Shown piece after piece: positions 54,844 through 63,125 of a stretch of 64,000 bases of DNA (positions are counted from its first letter, which is position 1; the number at the start of each line of letters is the position of its first letter). This DNA comes from Gillisella taibaishanensis. Its GTDB lineage: Bacteria > Pseudomonadota > Alphaproteobacteria > Rhizobiales > Rhizobiaceae. Under the pieces are notes generated by a model. The model did no database searches and was not told the DNA's origin. It was given only the letters and a program-made list of their open reading frames with translations. The stretch is from assembly GCF_001938985.1 (NCBI RefSeq), contig NZ_MKIN01000021.1, positions 620,001 through 684,000 on the forward strand. Reading direction: 5' to 3'. The translations under genes were made by a program, and so were the position numbers.

Positions 54844-55776
54844 ATGGCAATCAAAAGCACCAGCCATAGCGGCAATGAAAGCCGGGCCGAACCTCGGTTC
54901 CGCCGCCCTCAGTTTCTGACAGGCAGCCTGCTGATCTATGCCGCCTTGGTCTTCTGGGCGTTCATCTCGCTGTTTCCGATCTACTGGACGATTACCACCT
55001 CCTTCAAGACGGCCGTCAACGTCACGCAGGGGCACCTGATCCCCTTCGTGGATTTCACGCCCGACTGGAAGGGCTGGCGGTCGCTTGGGCTTTCGCCGGA
55101 TACGATCTTCGTTGCCTCGACTGTGCGTGACGAATTCATGCGGCGGTTCTTCAACAGCATCGTCGCGTCCGCGGGCGCGTCGTTTCTGGCTGTCGTGATC
55201 GGATCGCTGGCTGCCTATGGGCTGAGCAGGTTTTCCTACAAGTTCCTCTGGCTGCGCAACAAGGACATCTCATTCTTCTTCCTGTCCCAGCTTATCCTGC
55301 CGCCCGTCGTGCTCGCCATGCCGTTTCTGGTGCTCTACAAGCACCTGATGCTGCTCGACACGCTTGCCGGCCTCATCCTCGTTTATACGCTGATGGTGCT
55401 GCCGATCGTCATCTGGATCATGCGCGACCAGTTCGACACGATCCCCGTCGAGCTTGAGCAAGCGGCGCTGGTCGACGGCTGCTCGATCTGGGGCGCCTTC
55501 ATGCGGATCGTCCTGCCCATCGCCCTGCCGGGCATGGTCGCCGCCTTCATCCTGTCGGTCATCCTGTGCTGGAACGAGTATTTCTTCGCGGCCTTGCTGA
55601 CCAGTTCCAACGCAAAAACGCTGCCGGTCATGGTCGCCAGCCAGACGGGTTCGCAGGGCATCAACTGGTGGTCGATGGCAGCAATCGCCACCGCCGCCAT
55701 CATGCCGCTTGTACTGGTCGGAATCTTTCTGGAGCGATATATCGTCAAGGGCCTGACGGCAGGCGCGGTCAAATAG
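54844..55776 (+). CDS. Sugar ABC transporter permease (MalG/UgpE type)
   Basis: A 310-residue permease with the EAA-type loop EQAALVDGCSIWGAFMRIVLPI at about 205-226 and the family ending ERYIVKGLTAGAVK. It is the last importer gene, followed by a mosaic repeat and the second fucU copy. Confidence 0.92.
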   Translation: MAIKSTSHSGNESRAEPRFRRPQFLTGSLLIYAALVFWAFISLFPIYWTITTSFKTAVNVTQGHLIPFVDFTPDWKGWRSLGLSPDTIFVASTVRDEFMRRFFNSIVASAGASFLAVVIGSLAAYGLSRFSYKFLWLRNKDISFFFLSQLILPPVVLAMPFLVLYKHLMLLDTLAGLILVYTLMVLPIVIWIMRDQFDTIPVELEQAALVDGCSIWGAFMRIVLPIALPGMVAAFILSVILCWNEYFFAALLTSSNAKTLPVMVASQTGSQGINWWSMAAIATAAIMPLVLVGIFLERYIVKGLTAGAVK

Positions 55777-55789
55777 ACGATAGACCGCC

Positions 55790-55894
55790 CTAGAGTCTGT
55801 CAGGTTCAGATTGAACCAGACAGACTCTCGATTATTTTGTTTTCGTTTGTCTTTTCGGGAAAACCGGTTTCCACTTTTCCCTGACAAACTCTAG
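55790..55894. repeat. RIME-like intergenic mosaic element
   Basis: A 105-base element bounded by 15-base inverted repeats (CTAGAGTCTGTCAGG at 55790-55804 and CCTGACAAACTCTAG at 55880-55894, one mismatch). It holds two palindromes: AGAGTCTGTC...GACAGACTCT (55792-55828, with GGTTCA/TGAACC inside) and GGGAAAA/TTTTCCC (55857-55863, 55875-55881). Size, two-palindrome design and position between genes fit the rhizobial intergenic mosaic elements (RIME). It may also end or stabilise the importer mRNA. Confidence 0.75.
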
Positions 55895-55920
55895 ATTTTG
55901 CAAGAACCACGGAGCTTTCC

Positions 55921-56376
55921 ATGCTGAAAAACCTGCACCCCGCCCTCAATGCCGATGTCCTGCACGCGCTGCGGTCGATGGGGCATGGCGATACCCTTGT
56001 CGTGTCGGACACCAATTTCCCGAGCGACAGTGTGGCGCGCCAGACGGTTCTTGGCCGCCCCTTGTCCATGGCCAATCTGTCTGCGGCAGAAGCCATGCGC
56101 GTGCTGCTCTCGGTCCTGCCGCTCGATACGCCTTTGCAGAATTCCGCCGGTCGCATGGAAGTGATGGGGGCGCCCAACGAAATCCCCCTGGTACAGCAGG
56201 AAGTGCAGGCAGAAATCGACCGCGCAGAGGGCAAGCCTACGCCGATGTATGGCATTGAGCGCTTCGCCTTCTATGATCTCGCCAAGAAGGCATATTGCGT
56301 GATTTCGACTGGAGAAACCAGGTTTTACGGTTGCTTTCTGCTGACCAAGGGCGTGATCCCGCCAGCTGGCGCGTGA
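55921..56376 (+). CDS. fucU: FucU/RbsD-family sugar mutarotase, copy 2
   Basis: A 151-residue mutarotase-family protein opening LKNLHPALNADVLHALRSMGHGD and ending RFYGCFLLTKGV, the same pattern as the copy at 50.0 kb. The two proteins are clearly paralogous but diverged. It lies 10 bases before the ribokinase gene, so the pair may convert the imported sugar to the right anomer for phosphorylation. Confidence 0.88.
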   Translation: MLKNLHPALNADVLHALRSMGHGDTLVVSDTNFPSDSVARQTVLGRPLSMANLSAAEAMRVLLSVLPLDTPLQNSAGRMEVMGAPNEIPLVQQEVQAEIDRAEGKPTPMYGIERFAFYDLAKKAYCVISTGETRFYGCFLLTKGVIPPAGA

Positions 56377-56386
56377 GGAAACCAGG

Positions 56387-57325
56387 ATGAAGAAGGGCGT
56401 TTCCATTCTCGGAATTTTCGTGGCAGACACCGCCTATCTTGCAGCCCGGATGCCTGCCGTCGGTGAGACCATCACCGGCAGCGGCTTTTCCGTCGGGCCG
56501 GGCGGCAAAGGCTCCAATCAGGCCGTTGCCGCCGCCAGAGCATCGGCAGGCGGGGCCGAGGGAGGAAGCGTCTCCTTCATCTCCAAGGTCGGCCGCGACA
56601 CATTTGGAGATCTGGCGCAAAACACCTATGCCCAGGCAGGCGTAGTGCCGCATCTGACCGTGATGGACGACCAGCCGACCGGCGCCGCCTTCATCTACGT
56701 CAACGATAAGACCGGCGACAATGCCATCATCGTCTATCCCGGTGCGGCCGGAACGATTGGCATAGACGATGTCGAAGCGGCGCGGCAGACCATCGAGAGC
56801 AGCCAGATCTTCGTAACGCAGCTGGAGCAACCGGCCGAAGCCGCGCATCACGCGCTCACCATCGCCCGCAATGCCGGCGTAACCACGATTTTCAATCCAG
56901 CCCCCGCCGAGCCCTTCCCGGAAACGATTTACCGTCTGTGCGACTTCATCATTCCCAACGAGACCGAAGCGGCTGCGCTGGTCGGTTTTCCGCTTGTTAC
57001 CATCGAGGATGCTAAAAGGGCGGGAGATGTGTTGCTGGGACGCGGCGTTGGCACGGCAATCATCACGCTTGGCAGCCGGGGCGTGTTGTTTCATAGCCCC
57101 GATGCTTCGGTTGCCGTTCCAGCCATCGCCGCCGGCCCGGTCATTGATACGACGGGGGCTGGAGACGCTTTCGTCGGCGGGTTTGCCGCAGCCCTTGCCG
57201 ATGGGCAGACGCCAATCGATGCCGTACGGTTCGGCTGCGCCACAGCAGGCATTGCAGTGACCCGGCGGGGAACCGCGCCGGCCATGCCGTCGCGTCAGGA
57301 AATCGAGGCGCTGCTGGTTCGGTAA
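56387..57325 (+). CDS. rbsK: Ribokinase (PfkB family)
   Basis: A 312-residue PfkB-family sugar kinase. GGKGSNQA near 44-51, TGAAFIYVN and the C-terminal DTTGAGDAF at 254-262 with catalytic base D260 are typical of ribokinase. It phosphorylates an aldose or ketose, most likely ribose or a related pentose or deoxysugar. It is coupled to fucU copy 2 with a 10-base gap. Substrate range is inferred. Confidence 0.87.
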   Translation: MKKGVSILGIFVADTAYLAARMPAVGETITGSGFSVGPGGKGSNQAVAAARASAGGAEGGSVSFISKVGRDTFGDLAQNTYAQAGVVPHLTVMDDQPTGAAFIYVNDKTGDNAIIVYPGAAGTIGIDDVEAARQTIESSQIFVTQLEQPAEAAHHALTIARNAGVTTIFNPAPAEPFPETIYRLCDFIIPNETEAAALVGFPLVTIEDAKRAGDVLLGRGVGTAIITLGSRGVLFHSPDASVAVPAIAAGPVIDTTGAGDAFVGGFAAALADGQTPIDAVRFGCATAGIAVTRRGTAPAMPSRQEIEALLVR

Positions 57326-57363
57326 GGGGAATTATCCGGCTATTTCGGCCTCGCTTGCTAACT

Positions 57364-57401
57364 TTATACTTTACAAATTACAAAAAATTTGTGAAGTATA
57401 A
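57364..57401. promoter_or_regulatory. 38-base dyad upstream of the RbsBAC-type operon
   Basis: Arms TTATACTT (57364-57371) and AAGTATAA (57394-57401), and inner arms ACAAATT (57373-57379) and AATTTGT (57386-57392), are symmetric about one centre with single-base spacers and a 6-base loop. It sits 29-66 bases upstream of the isomerase start. It is a candidate operator for the RpiR regulator encoded at 62.3 kb. Confidence 0.7.
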
Positions 57402-57429
57402 GGCACAACGACGGAAGTGAGCCAGAGCC

Positions 57430-58410
57430 GTGACCCAGCAGAAATTTGCAACTCGCCTGAATTCCTTTGCCTCCTGCCCCAAGGCCGAGTGGCCGGATCT
57501 GTCCGGCAAACCGACCATGCTGCAAATGGCAAAACGTGCCGCAAAAGTCGAAGGTTTGACGGATCTCGACCTCAACTATCCCGACCATGTCGGTGAAGAT
57601 CCGGCTGTTATTGCGCGTCAAATCGGCGATATGGGCCTGGCGATCAACGGTTTGGCCATGCGGTACTACACCAATCCTGCCTTCAAGATCGGCGCCTTCA
57701 CCAATCCCGATCCGGCGGTTCGGCGTGAAGCGATCGACTTGACCAAAGCCGGCATCGATGCCGCACGCGCCGCCGGCACCAATCTCATGACCCTCTGGCT
57801 TGGCCAGGACGGTTTCGATTACGCCTTCCAGGCCGACTACCATGCACTTTGGCAACACGAGATCGACGGAATCCGTGAAGTTTGTGAGCATGATCCCGAT
57901 TGCCTCGTTAGCATCGAATACAAGCCGAACGAACCGCGCTCCTATAGCCTGATGCCTGATGCTGCGACGACGCTGCTGGCCATCAAGGATGTCGACATGC
58001 CCAATCTGGGCGTAACCCTCGACTTCGCCCACGTTCTCTACGCCGATGAACAGCCGGCCTTTGCTGCTGCCTTGATTGCCCGCCACAGCCGCGTTCTCGG
58101 CGTGCATCTCAACGACGGCTACGCCAAACGTGACGACGGCCTGATGGTCGGCGCCGTTCACACCCAGCAGACCATCGAATTGCTGCGGCAGATCCGCAAG
58201 GACGGCTATAGCGGCGCCATCTATTTCGATACCTTCCCTGACATGACCGGTCTCGATCCCGTCCATGAATGTGAAGTCAACATCCAGACCGTCAAGCGCA
58301 TGCTGCGGATTGTCGATCGCCTCGATCAGGACAACCGCCTTTCCAGCGCAACAGACCGTCAGGACGCCGTATCGGCCCAGGCCATCGTGCAGGAACTGAT
58401 GCTGGGCTGA
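57430..58410 (+). CDS. Sugar phosphate isomerase/epimerase-like protein
   Basis: A 326-residue xylose-isomerase-like TIM barrel. Candidate metal-binding residues are in SIEYKPNEPRSY, VTLDFAHVLY, GVHLNDGY and YFDTFPD. It starts with GTG at 57430 after a loose GGAAGTGAG. It is the first gene of the RbsBAC-type operon, so it probably isomerises the imported sugar. A rhamnose or fucose-type isomerase is possible. Confidence 0.82.
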   Translation: MTQQKFATRLNSFASCPKAEWPDLSGKPTMLQMAKRAAKVEGLTDLDLNYPDHVGEDPAVIARQIGDMGLAINGLAMRYYTNPAFKIGAFTNPDPAVRREAIDLTKAGIDAARAAGTNLMTLWLGQDGFDYAFQADYHALWQHEIDGIREVCEHDPDCLVSIEYKPNEPRSYSLMPDAATTLLAIKDVDMPNLGVTLDFAHVLYADEQPAFAAALIARHSRVLGVHLNDGYAKRDDGLMVGAVHTQQTIELLRQIRKDGYSGAIYFDTFPDMTGLDPVHECEVNIQTVKRMLRIVDRLDQDNRLSSATDRQDAVSAQAIVQELMLG

Positions 58411-58503
58411 GACAGCAACGCTTCTGAAAATATCCGAGCATTTCGAACCTTTGCAGCCAAAGGCATGCCGGAGGCGTGCCCAATGACCACCCGGGAGGAA
58501 CCG

Positions 58504-59568
58504 ATGAAAAACATGATGAAATTGACGATTGCAGCAGGCCTTGCTGCAAGCTTCCTGTTCAGCGCAGCCTTTGCGCAGCAGCTGGCACCGCTGAATTCCG
58601 ACACGGAAAAGGATCGCATGGACTGGTCTGAACTGGAGGCAAAGCTCGGCCCCTTCCCGAAGCTGCCTGACGGCACCAAGGCGGCTGCGGTGTCGAAGAC
58701 GCTTACCAACGAATACTGGCGCTCGCTCGGCGAAGGCTATGCGGCGTTCGGCAAATCGAAGAAGGTTCCGGTTGCCTATCAGGCAGCGCAAAGCGAAGGC
58801 GACCAGCTTGGTCAGCTGACGATTGCCGAAGGCATGATCACCCAGGGCTACAATGTGCTGCTGGTGTCGCCGCAGACGGATTCCAATCTGCAGCCTGTTC
58901 TTGAGCAGGCGAAGGCCGCGAACATTCCTGTCGTCAACGTCAATGACGCCGTGATCCCGCAGGCGGAACACTATGTCGGCAACGTCCAGCGCGACAATGG
59001 CGTGCGCGTTGCCAAGTGGTTTATTGCCAACCGTCCGCAAGGCGGCAAGGTCGCGATCATCGAAGGGCAGGCCGGCGTCTATGCCGCCGTGCAGCGCACC
59101 GACGGCTTCAAGTCCACCATCGGCGCCGACAGCAAGTTCAAGGTCGTCGCCAGCGTTCCCGGCAATTGGGACCGCCAGACCTCTTACGATGCCGCAACCA
59201 ACATTCTCAACCAGCATCCCGACCTGATCGGCTTTTACGCCAACAATGACGGCATGGCGCTTGGTGTCGTGGAAGCCGTCAAGGCAGCCGGACTGGCCGG
59301 CAAGGTCGCCGTGTTCGGCACCGACGGCATTTCCGATGCCTATGCCTCGATCAAGGCGGGCGAGCTAACCGGCACCGTCGACAGCTTTCCGGTGCTGACA
59401 GGTGAAGTGGCCATGGAAACGGCTCTTCGGCTGGTTGCCGGCCAGAAGCTGCCGCGCGTCGTCGCCACGCCGCAGGCGCTGATCACGGCGGACAACCTTA
59501 GCCGCTACCAGGGCAAGGACGTCAACATCCGCGCCGTGCTGATGGAAGACGCCAAGGCCGCCAAGTAA
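58504..59568 (+). CDS. Sugar ABC transporter substrate-binding protein (RbsB type)
   Basis: A 354-residue type 1 periplasmic binding protein. The ATG at 58504 follows GGGAGGAACCG. The signal peptide core is LTIAAGLAASFLFSAAFA with a cut near AFAQQ. The mature protein reads VAVSKTLTNEYW..., VSPQTDSNLQPVLEQAKAANIPVV and GFYANNDGMALGVVEAVKAAG. It lies 93 bases after the isomerase and is followed by a hairpin and mosaic repeat. Confidence 0.92.
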   Translation: MKNMMKLTIAAGLAASFLFSAAFAQQLAPLNSDTEKDRMDWSELEAKLGPFPKLPDGTKAAAVSKTLTNEYWRSLGEGYAAFGKSKKVPVAYQAAQSEGDQLGQLTIAEGMITQGYNVLLVSPQTDSNLQPVLEQAKAANIPVVNVNDAVIPQAEHYVGNVQRDNGVRVAKWFIANRPQGGKVAIIEGQAGVYAAVQRTDGFKSTIGADSKFKVVASVPGNWDRQTSYDAATNILNQHPDLIGFYANNDGMALGVVEAVKAAGLAGKVAVFGTDGISDAYASIKAGELTGTVDSFPVLTGEVAMETALRLVAGQKLPRVVATPQALITADNLSRYQGKDVNIRAVLMEDAKAAK

Positions 59569-59579
59569 CGAACGCTCCC

Positions 59580-59605
59580 GGACGCCGGCCTGAGCGCCGG
59601 CGTCC
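59580..59605 (+). terminator. Hairpin after the RbsB-type gene
   Basis: GGACGCCGGC (59580-59589, G at 59580) pairs with GCCGGCGTCC (59596-59605) around a 6-base loop, 12 bases after the stop. No U-run follows. It may protect the binding-protein mRNA or terminate partly. Confidence 0.6.
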
Positions 59606-59713
59606 TAGTGCAGCGATCCAAACGGAGGCTTCAGCCGAGTTTGGATAAATCGCTGCACAAACAAAAATCTAGTGCACGCAAGCATGAACGAGGTGAATGC
59701 GTCAGTGCACTAG
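59606..59713. repeat. Second intergenic mosaic-type element
   Basis: GTGCAGCGAT (59608-59617) and ATCGCTGCAC (59649-59658) enclose CCAAAC/GTTTGG. A further CTAGTGCAC (59669-59677) pairs with GTGCACTAG (59705-59713). CTAGTGCA also occurs at 59605-59612. This nested arrangement fills the gap between the binding-protein and ATPase genes and resembles a mosaic repeat of rhizobia. Confidence 0.65.
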
Positions 59714-59735
59714 AATGTTGCAGGAGGAGGTGGAC

Positions 59736-61256
59736 ATGGTTCCGCGTTTAGGTTTCGACACGATCACCAAGAGCTTTCCGGGCGTAAACGCACTGAGCGG
59801 CGTCAGTTTCGATGTGGCTCCCGGCGAAATTCATGGGCTGCTTGGGGAGAATGGCGCGGGCAAATCGACGCTTCTGCGCATTCTGTCAGGCGTGTTCCGC
59901 CCGACCTCCGGCACCGTTTTCGTCGATGGTGAGGCCGTCGCCTTTCGCAAGCCGCTGGATGCCAGGCACGCAGGCATCGCGATGATCCATCAGGAACTTC
60001 AGCAGGTGCCGCATCTGAGCGTCGCCCAGAACATGTTCCTCGGCCATTCTCTCACCCACATGGGCGGGCTTTTTGTCTCGCGCCGGGAACAGGAGAAGCG
60101 TGCCGCCGAAGCGCTGTCGATGATCGACAGAAGCATCGATGTGTCAGCGCCGATCTCCAGCCTGAAAGTCGCGCAGCGACAGATCGTCGAAATCGGCCGC
60201 GCTTTGCTCGACAAGGCGAAAGTCATCGCCATGGACGAGCCGACATCAAGCCTGACGCCGAGCGAATTCGACCGGCTGGCGCAGGTCATCGCCGATCTCT
60301 CGGCCAGCGGCGTGTCGATCATCTACGTCTCCCACAAGATGGATGAGGTGTTTCAGATCTGCCAGCGCGCCAGCGTCATGCGCGATGGCAACCTGATCGG
60401 CACCGTCGACATGAAAGCCACCTCGGAAAAGCAGGTCATCGCCATGATGGTTGGCCGTGAGCTGATGCAGGAAGAACATCATTCCTTCGTCACCAATACC
60501 GTAAAGCTGAAGGCCGACAGTCTCTCCTCTGCCACCAAGATCAAAGATGTCTCCTTCACGCTCCACAAGGGCGAGGTTCTCGGCATTGCGGGTCTGGTCG
60601 GTTCCGGCCGCACAGAATTGCTGCGGCTGATCGCCGGCGTCGACCGCCTGACCAGCGGCTCTCTCTCCATCGACGGAAAAGCCGTCAGCCTGCGGACGCC
60701 ACGTGACGCCATCGCTGCCGGCATCGGCCTTGTGCCCGAGGAGCGCAAGCGGGAGGGCATCATTCCCATGCGTCCGGTCAGCCTCAACATGGCGCTTGCC
60801 TCGCTTCCTGCCTTTTCATCCACCGGTGTGATCCGCCAGGGCAAGTTGCGGGCGACCGCGAAGGAATTGCTGCAGCGGGTCAATCTCAGACCTTTCCAAC
60901 TCGACCGCCCCATCCGGCTGTTCAGCGGTGGCAATCAGCAGAAGGCGATTATCGCCCGGTGGCTGGCGGCGAAGTCGCAGATCCTGCTGTTCGACGAGCC
61001 GACACGCGGCATCGATGTCGGCGCCAAGTCCGAGATCTACCAGTTGATCGAGACGCTCGCCCGTGAGGGCCATTCGATTATCGTCGTATCCTCTGAGCTT
61101 CCAGAGGTCATCAGGCTTTCCGACCGGGTGCTGGTGATGCGGGAAGGCCGCGTCGCCGCCGAACTTGGCCGCGATGAGCTGAGTGAAAGCGCGATCGTCG
61201 CTCATGCTATTCCAGGGGCGATTGCCGGCGCGTCCGCCGCCGCCCATCCTGCGTAA
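59736..61256 (+). CDS. Sugar ABC transporter ATPase (RbsA type, two domains)
   Basis: A 506-residue ATPase with two nucleotide-binding domains. The first has GENGAGKST at 37-45. The second has the degenerate Walker A GLVGSGRTELL and the signature LFSGGNQQK, typical of RbsA. ATG 59736 follows AGGAGGAGG; a longer frame from 59697 lies within the mosaic repeat. It works with the RbsC-type permease next to it. Confidence 0.93.
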   Translation: MVPRLGFDTITKSFPGVNALSGVSFDVAPGEIHGLLGENGAGKSTLLRILSGVFRPTSGTVFVDGEAVAFRKPLDARHAGIAMIHQELQQVPHLSVAQNMFLGHSLTHMGGLFVSRREQEKRAAEALSMIDRSIDVSAPISSLKVAQRQIVEIGRALLDKAKVIAMDEPTSSLTPSEFDRLAQVIADLSASGVSIIYVSHKMDEVFQICQRASVMRDGNLIGTVDMKATSEKQVIAMMVGRELMQEEHHSFVTNTVKLKADSLSSATKIKDVSFTLHKGEVLGIAGLVGSGRTELLRLIAGVDRLTSGSLSIDGKAVSLRTPRDAIAAGIGLVPEERKREGIIPMRPVSLNMALASLPAFSSTGVIRQGKLRATAKELLQRVNLRPFQLDRPIRLFSGGNQQKAIIARWLAAKSQILLFDEPTRGIDVGAKSEIYQLIETLAREGHSIIVVSSELPEVIRLSDRVLVMREGRVAAELGRDELSESAIVAHAIPGAIAGASAAAHPA

Positions 61257-61275
61257 CCATCAAGGACCGTTGATC

Positions 61276-62253
61276 ATGACCGCCTCTTCACCATCAGTCG
61301 CAAGCACCGCCCCAGTCTTTCGCCGGTTCTCCTTTTCTTTGCGTGACGCGGGAACGCTGATCGGTCTCGTCGTCATCATGGCTGTTTTCGCAGCCCTTGT
61401 TCCGGGCTTTCTGTCCGAGCGGAACCTGACCAATATTCTGCAGCAGTCCAGCATTAATGCCTGCCTTGCGCTCGGCATGACGCTGGTAATCATTTCAGGC
61501 GGCATCGATCTATCCGTGGGACCAACAGCTGCCATTGCAGCCGTGATCACCGCGACATTGCTGCTGGACGGTACGCCGATCCCGCTCGCCATTCTGGCCG
61601 GGCTTGGTATTGGTGCTATCTGCGGCTTCATCAATGGCGTGCTCGTTGCCTATGTGGGCCTGCAGCCGTTCATCGTCACGCTGGGTACGCTCAGCACCTA
61701 CAGAGCCATCGCGCTGATCTTCACCGGCGGCAACCCCGTGCTCGGTATTCCGCCTGGCTTTCGGGCACTGTTCAACGGCACGCTGATCGGCCTTCCAATC
61801 CCCGTCCTGATCGTCGCCGGGGTTTCGGTCGCGGCCTGGGTTCTGCTGAAGAAGACACCGATCGGCGAGTATCTGATGGCCGTGGGCGGCAACGAGGAAG
61901 CGGCCTATGTCGCTGGCGTTCCGATCGCCCGCACCAAGATCACTGCCTATGTGATTTCCGGCGGGCTTGCTGCGCTTGCCTCGCTGATTCTCATCGGTCG
62001 CCTTGGCGCAGCTGAACCGATCCTCGGCAATCTCTGGGAACTCGACGCCATTGCCGCGGCCGCTATCGGCGGTGCCTCGCTGATGGGCGGCAAGGGCAGC
62101 GTCGTCGGCACCATCCTTGGCGCAATCATCCTTGGCGCAATGCGCAACGGTTTGACGCTTATGAATGTACAGGCCTTCTACCAACTGCTCGCTACCGGCC
62201 TTATAATCCTCGTCGCAATGATGATTGATCGCGCGACAAGGGGACGGGAATGA
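61276..62253 (+). CDS. Sugar ABC transporter permease (RbsC type)
   Basis: A 325-residue RbsC-type permease with about ten membrane segments and the family motifs GMTLVIISGGIDLSVG, GLQPFIVTLGTLSTYR and GGNEEAAYVAGVPI. The ATG at 61276 follows AAGGACC. Its stop overlaps the RpiR start by 4 bases, so the regulator belongs to the same operon. Confidence 0.93.
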   Translation: MTASSPSVASTAPVFRRFSFSLRDAGTLIGLVVIMAVFAALVPGFLSERNLTNILQQSSINACLALGMTLVIISGGIDLSVGPTAAIAAVITATLLLDGTPIPLAILAGLGIGAICGFINGVLVAYVGLQPFIVTLGTLSTYRAIALIFTGGNPVLGIPPGFRALFNGTLIGLPIPVLIVAGVSVAAWVLLKKTPIGEYLMAVGGNEEAAYVAGVPIARTKITAYVISGGLAALASLILIGRLGAAEPILGNLWELDAIAAAAIGGASLMGGKGSVVGTILGAIILGAMRNGLTLMNVQAFYQLLATGLIILVAMMIDRATRGRE

Positions 62254-63125
62254 ACGCTGATAGCTTTGACATGAAGGCGGTGGGGCCGCGCATCCGGATG
62301 ATGATGCCGATGCTGACGCCGCTGGAAGCAAAGGTGGTGGATACGGTCTTCGGCATGCGTGATTTCAGCGAGGAAACCTCGCTGAAACAGATCGCCGAGA
62401 ATGCCGGGGTTTCCGAAGCCATGGTGGTGAAGATCACCAAGAAGCTCGGCTTTTCCGGCTTTCGCGACTTCCGCTCTGCCGTCAGCCAGTATAACCGGCA
62501 GCCAACCACCGAAATGCATCAGGAGCTGTCGGTCGACGATACCTCGATGGAAATCGTCCAGAAGGTGTTTCGCACCTCGATCCACGCGCTGGAGGAAACC
62601 CTGGCCATCCTTGATATGGCCGCCTTCGACCAGGCTGCCGATATGATCCACAAGGCGCGTAACCGCGACTTCTACGGCGTTGGCGGCTCCGCGCAGATCG
62701 CCCGGGACGTGGCCCACAAGTTTCTGCGCATCGGCGTGCGCGCCAGCGTCTTTGACGATTCCCACATGATGCTGATGTCCGCGGCACTGCTTGGCGACAC
62801 CGATATCGCCATCGGCTTCTCGCACTCCGGCAACACCATCGCTGTCATCGAAGCCCTGCAACTCGCGCGCAGAAACGGCGCCCGCACCATTGCCGTCACC
62901 AATTACGGCTCCTCGGCGCTCGCGCAATCTGCTGACGTGGTGCTGTGTTCGACGGCACAGGGATCGCCGCTGATGGGTGAAAACGCGGCAGCGCGCATCG
63001 CCCAGCTCAATATTCTCGACGCAGTCTTCGTTGCCGTCGCCCAGCGTGACTACCAGGCTGCCGAACGCAATCTCGACCGCACCATGTCCGCCGTCACCTC
63101 CAAACGCAGAGATCGCCTTCCATGA
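62250..63125 (+). CDS. RpiR-family transcriptional regulator
   Basis: A 291-residue RpiR-family regulator. An N-terminal helix-turn-helix at about 20-80 (TSLKQIAENAGVSEAMVVKITKKLGFSGFRDFR) is followed by a SIS domain (VGGSAQIARDVAHKFLRIG, IGFSHSGNTIAVIEAL, AVTNYGSSALAQ). SIS domains bind phosphosugars, so the effector should be a phosphorylated product of the pathway. It is translationally coupled to the permease upstream and the kinase downstream. The dyad at 57364-57401 is its likely target. Confidence 0.92.
   Translation: MNADSFDMKAVGPRIRMMMPMLTPLEAKVVDTVFGMRDFSEETSLKQIAENAGVSEAMVVKITKKLGFSGFRDFRSAVSQYNRQPTTEMHQELSVDDTSMEIVQKVFRTSIHALEETLAILDMAAFDQAADMIHKARNRDFYGVGGSAQIARDVAHKFLRIGVRASVFDDSHMMLMSAALLGDTDIAIGFSHSGNTIAVIEALQLARRNGARTIAVTNYGSSALAQSADVVLCSTAQGSPLMGENAAARIAQLNILDAVFVAVAQRDYQAAERNLDRTMSAVTSKRRDRLP

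Noticed and set aside
57364..59217. A 617-codon open frame on the minus strand
   Set aside because: Antisense to the isomerase and RbsB-type genes; composition is that of a frame shadow and no motif is present.
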